From: Antilocapra americana
Lineage: Eukaryota; Chordata; Mammalia; Artiodactyla; Antilocapridae
DNA: 64,000 nucleotides
Assembly: GCA_007570785.1 (NCBI GenBank)
Contig: ML660777.1
Span: 6,965,820 to 7,029,819, forward strand
Direction: 5' to 3'
Under the pieces are notes generated by a model, which saw only the letters and a program-made list of their open reading frames with translations, ran no database searches and was not told where the DNA came from. Of the stretch, positions 49,807-61,341 are shown one piece after another; position 1 is the first letter of the stretch, and each line of letters begins with the position of its first letter. The position numbers and the translations under genes were made by a program.

Positions 49807-51261
49807 TCTTGCTGTAAGAATTATGATTCTCCTTGCTTTGAGAGTATTATTCTCTTAATGTTGAGACATGTTGACATATACTACCCAGGACAGTACTTTC
49901 GAGTTAAAGACTCACTTAGACACTTTGACAAATAAATATGTGTGCTAATTTATCAAAGCAGGCACAGATGACTGATTATTTCATCAAGCACTTGATCTAA
50001 AATCATAAGTGGTGTCAAGCCAAAATTAATCAACAATTTAAGTGACTGACATGTTGCTTAAATTCTAAGGCTGTGCCACACATCCTTTATATGCTAAAGC
50101 ATCCTTTAGTCACCAAAAGCAAAAGGTGGTGGAGGAAGTAATTGTCACTTATTTGAAATACATTTTATTAGTTTGCGACAGATACAATATTTGTTATATA
50201 CAGCATTTTCAGGAAAAAGGAAAATTTGATTATACATTGCTGTAGATTTTTTTTAGAACAAATACTAATTTTTTTTTTCACAAAACACATATTTAAATAA
50301 CAAAGCACATGAAGAAAAAAGAAAATTAAAACAAAAGAAGCTACTACTTACAGCTGAAAATGTACAATCAGCTATTAAGGAAGAAAACCGCTATGTGGAA
50401 AATACTAGAAAGAACAAAAGATTGTATTACAGATGAAGCCATGAGTATTTGTACAAATGATATTAGCAGTTCAAGTAAAATGACAGTTGTTAAATGAGGA
50501 TTGGGGGTATCAATACGGAAGCCATGGCATTTTTGACATGAGCAGTTTTGGTTGAGTGTGGGAATGAAAGCCTGAGAGGTATGGGTTTAAGAAAGAGTGG
50601 GAAGAGAGGACATGAATAAGGCTAGTTAAAACAATTTTGTTTCTAAAAGTTTTGCTGCCAAGGGCAGTAGAGTGATTGGGTGATATCGAATGGGAAAAAC
50701 GATATCGAGATAAAAAAATATGAGAGGAGAAGTAAAAAAAAATTTATTTAAAAGAATGATCCAACAATTTTGCTATTAAAAGCAATTCTGCTTTTTAGAA
50801 CTTTTTAAACAATAAAAGTGGAAGTGATAACCTCAGCAATTTATTTTCAAAATATACCTCTTCTAGCCCTTGATTCACTTTCCTGCTGCAATTGTTTCTA
50901 GAATCTCATTTGCTAATCAGTCTTCCCTGATGCCTCCTCCCAGTCCAAACTCTTCCACCCCATTCTCTTCCCTAGACCAGCCCATCTTGAAATTTTGAGA
51001 AGGTTCACCCTCTCAAATAGCCTAGATCTTTCTTTTTCTGCTGTAGCACTTACGTCACAAGAGATTCAGAAACCTACCATCAAGAACTCTAGAAAGTGAG
51101 TGCTTTTGGTCAGGGGTGAGCAGTAGATAAAAATGAGGGGAAATTAGAGAATATCCTCATGCTAAAAATTCTTTTCTCCTTCACATATGAATTAATGTTT
51201 GTGATTTTGTTTGCTTGTTGTGGTTCTTTTGTTTGCTTTGGACCAGATTGGTTTCAAGCTG
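49807..51261. other. Mostly unrecognised; possible old repeat at 50440-50700
   Basis: 50440-50700 (tttggttgagtgtgggaatg, cctgagaggtatgggtttaa, tttgctgccaagggcag) resembles an old mammal-wide repeat I cannot name. No gene is recognised. Confidence 0.4.
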
Positions 51262-51601
51262 CTCTGAGAGTCCCTTGGACTGCAAGGAGACAGAACCAGT
51301 CAATTATAAAGAAAGTCAACCATAAGATTCATTGGAAGGACTGTTGCTAAAGCTGAAGCTAAAATCCTTTAACCACCTGATGTGAAGAGCCAACTCATTG
51401 GAAAATATCCTGATGGTGGGAAGGATAGAAGACAAAAGGTAAAGAGAACTGCAGAGGACAAGATGATTAGATATCCACTGACTCATTAGAAGTGAATTTG
51501 AGCAAACTCTGGGAGATAGTGGAGGACAGAGGAGCCTGGCATGCTGCAGTACATGGGGTTGCCAAGACTTGGACACAAGTTAGTGACTGAACAACAACAA
51601 A
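51262..51601 (+). repeat. BovB 3' end, diverged
   Basis: ctctgagagtcccttggact, cattggaaggactgttgcta, gaagagccaactcattgg and gttagtgactgaacaacaac. Confidence 0.92.
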
Positions 51602-51911
51602 CCAGGACCGCGCCAAGAATATAACTGGGAAAAAGGTTTTCCATTGAAAATTGGGTTGATGCTAAACTAGTTGAAACTGCAGAACAATAAATAATGTTAA
51701 ATACTGTTGAGGCTTTCTTTGCTCTCTTGTCAAGAATGCTAGGAATTAAAACCTGCTAAACCACATCAATAATTAAGATTTTGTATAATTTCTTTTACAT
51801 GATTAAAGTAACCTTTTTTTCTGAGGCTGGCATAATAAAAAAAATCTTTGTTCATATAAACAGTATTGTAACTTATTTTTCTACATATTTATATTTTTAC
51901 CTAGATAATCA
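51602..51911. other. Unrecognised AT-rich spacer between two BovB copies
   Basis: Nothing recognised. Confidence 0.45.
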
Positions 51912-52432
51912 CAAGTTATACCCATCCTAGATAGCATATTAAAGAGCAGAGACATTACGTTGCCAACAAAGGTCTGTCTAGCCAGAGCTATGGTTTTTCC
52001 AGTAGTCATGTGTGGATGTGAGAGTTGAACTGTAAAGAAAGCTGAACACCAAAGAATTGATGCTTTTGAACTGTGATGTTGGAGAAGACTCTTGAGAGTC
52101 TCTTGGACTGCAAGGAGATCCAACCAGTCCATCCAAAAGGAAACCAGTCATGAATATTCATTGGAAGGACTGATACTGAAGCTGAAACTCCAATAATATG
52201 GCTACCTGATGCAAAAGACTGACTAATTGGAAAAAATCCTGATGCTGGGAAAGATTGAAGGCAGGAGGAAAAAGGGATGATAGAGGATGAGATGGTTGGA
52301 AGGCATCACCAACTCAGTGGACATGAGTTTGAGTAAACTCAGGGAGTTGGTGATGGACAGGGAGGCCTGGTGTGCTGCAGCCCATGGGGTCGCAAAGAGT
52401 CATACCCACCTGAGTGACTGAACTGAACTGAA
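51912..52432 (+). repeat. BovB 3' end, about 520 bp
   Basis: From atcctagatagcatattaaa through ggatgtgagagttgaactgt to the gactgaactgaactga tail. In YGCESW-type sequence the Trp codon is a stop (tga). Confidence 0.93.
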
Positions 52433-52478
52433 TCACTTCACAGCATTAAGTACAACCACTGGATTATTGTAGTTGCCT

Positions 52479-52688
52479 GTGGGTAAGTCGTTTCAGTCAT
52501 GTCTGACTCTCTATGACCCAATGGACTGTAGCTGACCAGGCTCCTCTGGCCATGGGATTCTCCAGGCAAGAATATTAGTGTGGGTTTCCATTTCCTTCCC
52601 CAGGGGATCTTCCTGACCCAGGGATCGAATCCTCATCTTTTATATCTCCTATATTGGTAGGTGGATTCTTTACCACTAGCGTTACCTA
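52479..52688 (-). repeat. Bov-tA SINE
   Basis: gggtaagtcgtttcagtcat, ctccaggcaagaatattagt, ccaggggatcttcctgaccc and tctttaccactagcgttacc. The final gggaagccc of the head is missing. Confidence 0.9.
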
Positions 52689-53009
52689 ATGATCACATAA
52701 TTATGACCCTAATTATCTTTAATACTTGATTCACAATATTTTGAAATTATCACAGCCTTAAAATAATACTGAAGGTCAAGTTTTATCTCTGTGGAATTCT
52801 TTATCTAGATAATTTAAAAATATTATACATATTTTATCATTTAAAATTAGAAAAAAATGACACCAAAGGCTAAGCAATGATCAGAAAATTTCTGTTGACT
52901 ATAAAAATACAATGTGACATTTTCTCTTATATCTTAGAAATGACAGGGAATAGTTTCTTTACATTTGACTTATTTGCTGTCAGATGTGACTGAAGCTACT
53001 TAGCACCAA
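52689..53009. other. Unrecognised AT-rich sequence
   Basis: Nothing recognised. Confidence 0.45.
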
Positions 53010-54595
53010 GATATCTTTTAGTAGAGGAATGAATAAATGGTGGTATATTCATACAATGGAATATTTTTCAGCAATAAAAAAATTAGCTGTCAAACATGGA
53101 GGAAATTTAAATGCTTATTACCAAGTGAAAGATGCCAGTCAGAAAAGGCTACATACAATAGGATTCACACTATATGACCTTATGAAAAAGACAAAATTAT
53201 AGAGAGAGTAAAAAGATCAGTGGTTGACAGGGGTTAGGGAAAAGGATAAATAGGTGGAGCGCAGGAGGTTTTTAGAGCAGTGAAACCACTCTGTATAGTA
53301 CTGTAATGATGAATATTTGCCATCATGCTTTTGCTAAAATTCATGGAGTTTTCTTTTCCAACACAGAGTGAAGCCTAATGCAAACTATGAACTTAGTCAA
53401 TAATACATAAATATTGATTCATCAGTTATAACAAATGTATCACACTATTGCAAGATGTTTGTAATAGGTAATTAAATGGGGGAGGATATGAGAACTCTAC
53501 TTTCTGCTTATGTAAACTTTTTTTTTATTGGTTTTGCCATACAATGACATGAAACCGTCATGGGTTTACATATGCTCCCCCTCCAGAACCCCTCTCCCTC
53601 CTCCCTCCCCATTCCCTCCCCCTGGGAAATCTCGGTGCACCAGCCCCGAGCATCAACCCTGGGCTGGCGATTGATTTCACATATGATAATTAACATGTTT
53701 CAATGCCATTCTCCCATATCATCCCACCCTTGCCCTCATCCACAGAGTCCACGAGTCTGTTTTATATGTCTGCGTTCCTTTTGCTGTCTCACATGCAGGA
53801 TTCTCGCTGCCATCTTTCTAAATTCCGTGTATATGCGTTAGTATACTGTATTGCTGTTTTTCCTTCTGGCTTACTTCACTCTGGATAATAGGCTGCAATT
53901 CCGTCCACCTGAGTAGAACTGATTCAAATGAATTTTTTTTAATGCTGAGTAATATTCCATTGTGTATATGTACCACAGCTTTCTTATCCATTCGTCAGTT
54001 GATGGGCATCTAGGTTGCTTCCACGTCCTGGCTATTGTAAACAATGCGGCGATGAACATTGGGGTACACGTGGCTCTTTCAATTCTGGTTTCCTCCGTGT
54101 GTATGCCCAGCAGTGGGATTGCTGGGTCATATGGCAGTTCTATTTGCAGTTTTTTAAGGAATCTCCACACTGTTTTCCATAGTGGCTGTACAAGTTTGTA
54201 TTCCCACCAACAGTGTAAGAGGGTTCCCATTTCTCCACATCCTCTCCAGCATTTATTGCTTGTAGACTTTTGGATGGCAGCCATTCCGATTGGTGTAAAG
54301 TGATACCTCATTGTGGTTTTGATTTGCATTTCTCTGATCATGAGTGATGTTGAGCATCTTTTCATGTGTTTGTTAGCCATTTTTATGTCTTCTTTGGAGA
54401 AATGTCTGTTAAGTTCTTTGGCCCACTTTTTGATTGGGCCATTTATTTTTCTAGAATGGAGCTGCAGGAGTTGCTTGTATATTTTTGAGATTAATTGTTT
54501 GTCCGTTGCTTCATTGGCTATTATTTTCTCCCATTCTGAAGGCTGTCTTTTGTAAACTTTAAATTATTCCATAAATAAAGTCTATTAAATTTAAA
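53010..54595 (+). repeat. Old L1 3' region, split by a younger L1
   Basis: The left part 53010-53520 (tggtggtatattcatacaat, ggaatatttttcagcaataa, tcagtggttgacaggggtta, ctgtatagtactgtaatgat) continues at 54551-54595 (aaattattccataaataaag tctattaaa-type tail) once the insert is removed. Confidence 0.7.
53521..54550 (-). repeat. Young bovine-type L1, 5'-truncated, about 1 kb
   Basis: Reverse strand reads the ORF2 C-terminus ([20 protein letters not shown], Cys/His motif CX3CX7HX4[21 protein letters not shown]), a frame break at the [10 protein letters not shown] junction, then the L1 3' UTR and tail (T-run at 53520-53526). Target duplications tgtaaacttt are at 53511-53520 and 54551-54560. The tail of this copy and the L1 at 27679-32969 are very alike over the shared kilobase. 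Confidence 0.93.
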
Positions 54596-55860
54596 AAGCT
54601 CATCATTAATTTTTGTTGTTATATTGAATAAGCTTTAGTTTCATGATATGAATTAATTGCAGAAACAGAATTGTTATTGTTTAGCTTTAAAAAATCCTAG
54701 CTAGTCTATGGTAAGATATAGAATAACCCTTCAGTGATATACTTTAAAAAATGGTTGCTCTTCTAATTGCACATAAGAGACAAAGAGCTGCTGATGTGGA
54801 AGAGAAGGAATCATTTTACTGTAGGTGGGTAGCCTACTAGAAGGCCTAGTGTTATATAGTTGTAGTTTCTTAAAATATTTCATAGTTGATATTATTCAGA
54901 TAAGCAGTGGAAGCTTTCTTTGGATTCTGCTTCCATTATATAGAACTGAAATGATTACAGAAGAGATGTAAGGACAGAATAAATGATAATTAGCATTAAA
55001 GATACAGAAGATAGTTTTTTTTTGTAAAGGTACATGAAGATAGTTCATGTTAGTTACTAGATAAAAGATGAATAAAGGGCACATAAATTTAGTAAAATTA
55101 AGCAGAATCTTATTGACTAACTATATCATATAACCGTTTCACAGTCTGATTTATTTTAAGTTACCAGACACTTGATAAACAACAAGAATTTTAAATGTAC
55201 TTGGCTAAGGTCTGTCATTTACTTGGGAAAATAGAAAAATGAAATCTTAAATTATATCAGATTTCATGGTAATCATTTGAACTGTAATAAAATTCTAATT
55301 GGTTTACCAGTGAATTTTTTAGGGTTCTTATTTTTGGTGATCAATTTCAATTTGCTTTCATGTAATTCATATCTCCCTTCATCATCTGTCTTTTAATATT
55401 GTGAAACCTGGTAATAATAGATTCATTTGAATTTTATGAACCCAGTGAATGTCTTTTTATGATGCCTTTTTCATTTTTAGAGATAAAGGCATTCCCAGCC
55501 TCAGAAGGTTATTTCTTTAAGCATTATATAAAATCTAGTAAAATTGGTTTAACTGTCCTGACCCTTTCAGTTTTAGTCAGTTTTCCATTTCACTGTTTCA
55601 AATAAAATTGCATTTCAAGTTTTTAGTAGCTATCAGAAGTTGAAGTACCAAAGATAAAAACTGAAGTTAAAGAAAACCTCAATATAATATGAAAACAAAT
55701 CCTATGAAGGATATCATAGTATAATTGCAATTATATTATTCATTTGGATATAAAAGAGTAAAAAAAGTTTTATTTTGTTGCTATCCTGAGTTCATACTGT
55801 AACACCCCTATTCATTAAATATTTCCACATATTTGGCACAGTTATAGTAATAGCTAGGAA
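54596..55860. other. Unrecognised AT-rich sequence
   Basis: About 1.3 kb with nothing recognised. Confidence 0.45.
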
Positions 55861-55943
55861 GTCAGGATGGCCGAGCAGTCTAAGGTGCCGCGTTCAGGTC
55901 ACAGTCTCCCCTGGAGGCCTGGGTTCATATCTCACTTCTGACA
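55861..55943 (+). tRNA. tRNA-Leu(CAG)-like pseudogene, 83 nt
   Basis: Position for position this follows a mammalian tRNA-Leu with CAG anticodon, including the class II long variable arm; the length of 83 nt is right. Acceptor strands gtcagga and ttctgac still pair, with one G-U. The anticodon loop ttcaggt is intact. Damage: two mismatches in the anticodon stem (ccgcg against cacag), and the B box reads ggttcatatct where ggttcgaatcc is usual, so polymerase III transcription is doubtful. No A-tail or target duplication is seen, so it may be a decayed gene rather than a retrocopy. The nearest neighbour is a tRNA-headed SINE 18 bp downstream. Confidence 0.85.
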
Positions 55944-55961
55944 GTATTCTAGTTTTGGGCT

Positions 55962-56270
55962 TCCCTGATAGCTCAGTTGGTAAAGTATCTGCCTGCAATG
56001 CAGGAGACCCCAGTTCGATTCCTGTCAGGAAGATCCTCTGGCGAAGGGATGGGCTACCCACTCCAGTATTCTTGGGCTGCCCTGGTGGCTCAGCTGGTAA
56101 AGAATCCACCTGCAATGTAGGAGACCTGGGTTTGATCCCTGGGTTGGGAAGATCCCTTGGAGAAGGGAAAGGCTACCCACTCCAGTATTCTGGCCTGGAG
56201 AATTCCACGGACTGTATAGTCCATGGGATCACAAAGAGTCAGACACTACTGAGTGACTTTCCCTTTCACA
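55962..56270 (+). repeat. Dimeric Bov-tA SINE (two tRNA-like heads)
   Basis: Head 1 (gggcttccctgatagctcag to cactccagtattctt, 55962-56073) is followed by head 2 (gggctgccctggtggctcag, from 56074) and then one BovB-derived tail (agtcagacactactgagtga). This is the known two-headed Bov-tA form. Confidence 0.93.
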
Positions 56271-56439
56271 TTTTTCATAATAATAGCTAATATCAGCTGT
56301 GCACTTAATATGAGATACCACCAAGTTAATTGTATTAGCAGAGGAAGATTTTGCCCAATAAGAGAATATTAATATTTTTAGCACAGAAGAAGCACTCAGT
56401 ACAAATCAGCTATTCTTATTATTCATTTTAGGGCATTTC

Positions 56440-57110
56440 TTTGTTTTTAAACTGAGTTTCTTTCTTCCTAAACTGAGATTTAATTTATGTAGAAGCACAC
56501 AAGTACAGATTCTGAATGCACAATTCAATGAGTCTTATAAATAATTACATCCATGTAATACACACTCAATCAAGATAGAGAATATTTTGATCTTCCCAGA
56601 GAAAGTCTTTCTTGCACCTTTCAGCAGTTCTGAGTAGAGTCAACTTCTATTCAGACTCTATGAGTTTATATATCTTGTGCATATTCCCAAACTTTATTGA
56701 GTGAAATTATAGTTTGTATTCTTGTTTCCGGCTTCTTTCACTCACAGTATTTTTGAGTCCCTGTGGTTCAGTCCATAAAGAGTCTGCCTGCAATGCAGGA
56801 GACCAAGTTCTACCCCTGGGTCAGGAAGATCCCTTGGAGAAGGAAATGACAATTCAATCCAGTATTCTTGCCTGGTAAATCCCATGACTAGAGGGGCCTG
56901 GTGGGCTCGAGTCCATGGGGTCCCAAGAGTCAGACACAATTTAGCGACTAAACCACCACCACTCGTGCATAGCAATAGTTTGCTTCTTTTTGTTTGTTTC
57001 ATTTGTATGATTATGTCTCAGTTTGTTTATTCATTCACCTGTTGATGAGAATCAGTTGTTTTCAGTTTTTGGCTACTGTTAATAAAATGAATACAATTGC
57101 ACTCAGTGAA
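56440..57110 (-). repeat. Old L1 3' region, split by a SINE
   Basis: cacaattcaatgagtcttat, tgatcttcccagagaaag, ggcttctttcactcacagta, then after the SINE tttattcattcacctgttga and tttggctactgttaataaaa. This is the reverse complement of old L1 3' UTR and ORF2 end. Confidence 0.6.
56755..56963 (+). repeat. Bov-tA SINE inside old L1
   Basis: gagtccctgtggttcagtcc head, cctgcaatgcaggagaccaa, gatcccttggagaaggaaat, tggtgggctcgagtccatgg and agacacaatttagcgactaa. Confidence 0.92.
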
Positions 57111-58131
57111 ACGCAAGGAGTTTTTAGCTAGATTTTAGAGCCCAGGTGAAGAAGTGGTGAGAGACAATGCTGGCAAAGCTAGAGTGGTGTCAATCATGAA
57201 AGACTTTATTTTGCTAAAGGAGTTTGGTTTTAATCCTCAAAGGAATAGGGAGCCATTTGAGAAAATAATGTTTCAGATAATCATTTTGGACTTACTACTC
57301 AGGTAACAATGAGTAGAAATCATGGCTTTCTATAAGCTCTACTCTCAAAGGAGGAAAAAGATATTGCTCAGAATTAAAATATGTCAAATATTTTCTCTTA
57401 GTTAAAGCATAGGATATAGATGTGTTTTAGGGGAAGGGATTTGGTTTGGGCCCTCGTGGGTTAAGAAATAAGCACCTATGCATATAGAGATCAGTACTTA
57501 GCCATAGACTTGAGAGGATTACCCTGCAGAATTCTGGAATGCTCCCTCTGAGCTGCCTCTTCCTCTCCAGTACATCGCCACACAAGTTCTAGTACCTCAA
57601 AGTCCTCAGATTTGCCAATCATCTTTTTCTCCTCAACCTATAGAGACTGTCAACTTCAGTTTGAGTTTCTCCTTCTTGTACTTCAGTTTAGAAACTGACT
57701 CCAGGCAATAAGCTAAAGTCACCATGAAACAAACCTCTTTTGTTTCCTTGCTCTCAAGAACTAGAGTCCTGCACTGCCAGTTGTTCAACTTATGAAATAA
57801 GTAAATATAAATATATAAAATATATAGTTTTCTATGTGTTTATAGCAAAAGTATAATTTTTCACAGCTCTTCATCCTTATGTAAGTAAAAATTTTATTTT
57901 TGTTGCTATTACTAGTTGGCTAATATGTCTATTTCCCACTGCAGTGTAAGCCATTTATCATTTATTTATTTTATTTTTTTTTGCCCTTGCTCAGTAACTC
58001 AGAAAAATAAGGCTCTAGGTGGATTTTATTCTCAGGGTCTAGAGGAGGCAGTGCTAGAATGAAGAATTCAGGGGAGCCTGGAATATACTTACTGCCTAAT
58101 TCTTCTTCATTTTAGACACTGCTCAAGTCTG
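57111..58131. other. Mostly unrecognised; possible old repeat at 57120-57320
   Basis: 57120-57320 (gaagtggtgagagacaatgc, aaagactttattttgctaaa, ggaatagggagccatttgag) resembles an old mammal-wide repeat I cannot name. The rest is not recognised. Confidence 0.4.
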
Positions 58132-58206
58132 GGCATGTCTGTCTTATGAAAGTCTTCAGTATCTTTGCCCAGTGGGAACCAGAGACAAATTATTGAAGAA
58201 AATAAG
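58132..58206 (+). repeat. Left arm of a 75-bp inverted repeat
   Basis: ggcatgtctgtcttatgaaa ... attgaagaaaataag matches the reverse complement of 61267-61341 with six mismatches in 75 and no gap. Homology stops abruptly on both sides. I do not recognise the sequence as a known repeat. Confidence 0.9.
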
Positions 58207-58246
58207 GAACTGTTTTCTAACTTAGTAATTTACTACACCAGAATTG

Positions 58247-60262
58247 TTCAGTTCAGTTTAGTCGCTTAGTCATGTCTGACTCTTTGCAACTTCATGGACT
58301 GCAGCACTCCAGGCCTCCTTGTCCATGACCAACTCCTGGAGTTTACTCATACAGATTTCTCAAGTGGCAGGTCAGGTGGTCTGGGATCCCCATCTGTTGA
58401 AGAATTTTGCCCAGTTTGTTGTGATCCACACTGTCAAAGGCTTTAGCGTAGTCAATAAAGCAGAAGTAGATGTTTTTATGGAACTCTATTGCTTTTTCAA
58501 TAATCCAGCAGATGTTGGCAACTTGATCTCTGGTTCCTCTGCCTTTTCTAAAACCAGCTTGACCATCTGGAAGTTCACTGTTCATGTATTGCTGAAGCCT
58601 GGCGTGGAGAATTTTGAGCATTACTTTACTAGTGTGTGAGATGAGTGTTATTGTGCAGTAGTCTGAACATTCTTTGGCATTGCCTTTCTTTGGGATTGGA
58701 ATGAAAACTGACCTTTTCCAGTCCCGTGGCCACTGCTGTTTTCCAAATTTGCTGGGATATTGAGTGCAGCACTTTCACAGCATCATCTTTTAGGATTTGA
58801 AATAGCTCAACTGGAATTCTATCACTTCCGCTAGTTTTGTTCGTAGCAATGCTTCCTAAGGCCCACTTGATTTCACATTCCAGGACGTCTGGCTCTAGGT
58901 GAGTGATCATCCTATCATGATTATCTGGGTTGTGAAGTTCTTTTTTGTAGAATCCTTCTGTGTATGCTTGCCCCCTCTTCTTAATATCTCTTGCTTCTGT
59001 TAGGTCCATACCATTTTTGTCATTTATTGTGTCCATCTTTGCATGAAATGTTCCCTTGATATCTCTAATTTCCTTGATGAGAGCTCTAATCTTTCCCATT
59101 CTATTGTTTTCCTCTGTTTCTTTGCACTGATATCTGAGGAAGGCTTTCTTATCTCTCCTTGCTGTTCTTTGGAACTCTGCATTCAGATGGGTACATCTTC
59201 CCTTTTCTCCTTTGTTTTTCTCTTCTCTTCTTTTCTCAGCTATTTGTAAGGCCTCTTCAGACAGCCATTTTACTTTTTTGTATTTCTTTTTCTTGGAGAT
59301 GGTTTTAATCTCTGTCTCCGATACAATGTCATGAACCTCTGTCCATACTTCTTCAGGCACTATGTCTATCAGATTTAATGCCTTGAATCTATTTGTCACT
59401 TCCACTGTATAATTGTAATGGATTTGATTTAGGTCATATCTGAACGGTCAAGTGGTTTGCCCTACTTTCTTCAATTTAAGTCTGAATTTTGCAATAAGGA
59501 GTTCATGGTCTGAGCCACAGTAAGCTCCCAGTCTTTATTTGCAGACTCTTTGGCTGCAGAAAATATAATCAATCTGATTTCAGTATTGACCATCTGGTGA
59601 TGTCCATGTGTCTTCTTTTGTGTTGTTGGAAGAGGGTGTTTGCTATTACTAATGCATTCTCTTGGCACAACTCTGTTAGCCTTTGTCCTGCTTCATTCAT
59701 TCAATTTGTCCTGCTCCAAGGCCAAATTTGCCTGTTACTCCAGGTGTTTCTTGACTTCCTACTTTTGCATTCCAGTCCCCGATAAAGAAAATAACTTCTT
59801 TTTGGGGTGTTAGTTCTAGAATGTCTTGTAGGTGTCCATAGAACTGTTCAGCTTCAGCTTCTTCATCGTTATTGATCGGAGGCTAGACTTGGATTACTGT
59901 GACATTGAATGGTGTGCCTTGGAAACAAACAGAGACCATTCTGTAGTTTTTGAGATTGCATCCAAGTACTGCATTTCAGACTCTTTTGTTGACTGTGATG
60001 GCTACTCCATTTTTTCTAAGGGATTCTTGCCCACAGTAGCAAATATAATGATCATCTGAGTTAAATTCACCCATTCCAATCCATTTTAGTTCACTGATTC
60101 CTAAAATGTTGATGTTCACTCTTGCCATCTCCTGTTGAACACTTCCAGTTTGTCTTGATTCATGGACCTAAGGTTCCTATGCAATATTGCTCTTACTTTG
60201 CTTCTATCACCAGTCACATCTACAACTGGGTGTTGTTTTTGCTTTGGCTCTGTCTCTTCCTT
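58247..60262 (-). repeat. BovB LINE with a large internal deletion
   Basis: The 3' tail (58247-58345) joins directly to reverse transcriptase sequence at about 58346. Missing is the region coding from after HLRNLYAG through YADD to FGHLM, roughly 0.9 kb compared with the copy at 41219. Upstream coding is well kept: a 92-codon piece with QAGFRKGRGTRDQVANI and DYAKAFDSVDHNK (58343-58621) and a 258-codon linker piece (58629-59405, SETEIKTISKKKKYKKVKWL, VELFQILKDDAVKVLHSI). The endonuclease part (59450-60200) is broken by stops. The 5' end at about 60262 lies a little inside the full-length start. Confidence 0.92.
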
Positions 60263-60876
60263 CTAGAACAGTTAAGGCACCTTGTATGTATTAGTTTGCA
60301 AAGGGCATTGCATCTATATGTCACTGATTTTCAGAAAAATCTCAGTGGTCTTGATTCTCACAGAAATGTCTCTGGACATTTTTTTCTCAGAGTAAGTCAC
60401 TCATTTAGAATCACAGAGCTAGTGGTTCAAGGGTAAAAGTAGTGTGGGCTTTTAGAATATAAGAAGTGACGAGTGTTCAGGAGTCTTGATGTTTCTTAAC
60501 ATCATTGATGCTAATAAAGTTGTCTAAGGTTATATACACCTGGAACCATGCTAGGATTTGAGCCAATGCTGTCCAAATCCAAAGTCTTGGAAAGTGAAGA
60601 ACATATTTTATTAGGAACAACAATCAATTATACAAATACAATTCATTAATTTTGTATCTTTTCCCATACAATGTGATTTTCTGATCTTTAATGGTAATTC
60701 CTATTTGCTGAATTCATATCTGTGATATTTGACTTAGTTTCAACAGTGTTTGATTTTAGATTGCTCTTTCACTAAAATCTGCAATGAAAAGAATTACTGA
60801 ATAATAACTTTTCAATCTATAGTGGCTGCATTGTGATTAATTTGATTTATCAAACATTGATTTTTGTCCTTTTAGG
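60263..60876. other. Mostly unrecognised; MIR-like pieces
   Basis: 60380-60440 (cactcatttagaatcacaga, gctagtggttcaagggtaaa) and 60517-60592 (aaccatgctaggatttgagc, caaatccaaagtcttgg) look like reverse-strand MIR pieces. Confidence 0.4.
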
Positions 60877-60886
60877 TATCTAAAGT

Positions 60887-61133
60887 CTTTGTTGCTTAGT
60901 TGTTTAGTTGCTAAGTCATATCCAACTCTTTTGGGATCCCATGGACTGTAGCCCACCAGGCTCCCTTGTCCTTGGGATTTTGTACACGAGATTTTCCAGC
61001 CAAGAATATTGGAATGTGTTGCCATTTCCTTCTCCAGGGGATCTTCCAGACCCAAGGACTGAACCCATGTCTCTTATGTCTATCTCCTGCATTGGCAGGC
61101 AGCTTCTTTACCAATGAGCCACCTGGGAAGCCC
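60887..61133 (-). repeat. Bov-tA SINE with 10-bp target duplication
   Basis: ctttgttgcttagttgttta start, cctgcattggcaggcagctt and gagccacctgggaagccc end. Perfect duplications tatctaaagt are at 60877-60886 and 61134-61143. Confidence 0.95.
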
Positions 61134-61266
61134 TATCTAAAGTTTTACAAAATAGCAAATTTTGCAAGTTTCTAGGACTGCCTTAGAAGCAGATTTCAAG
61201 TCACATCATGTTTTTCTTAAATAGTTTTCATATTTATACTAAATATGGCTGAACATTTGTACTGAA

Positions 61267-61341
61267 CTTATTTTCTTCAATACTTTGTCTCTGGTACCCA
61301 CTGGGCAAAGATATTGAAGATTTTCATAAGATAAACATGCC
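61267..61341 (-). repeat. Right arm of the 75-bp inverted repeat
   Basis: Reverse complement partner of 58132-58206. The arms are 3060 bp apart and enclose the deleted BovB and the SINE at 60887-61133. Confidence 0.9.
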
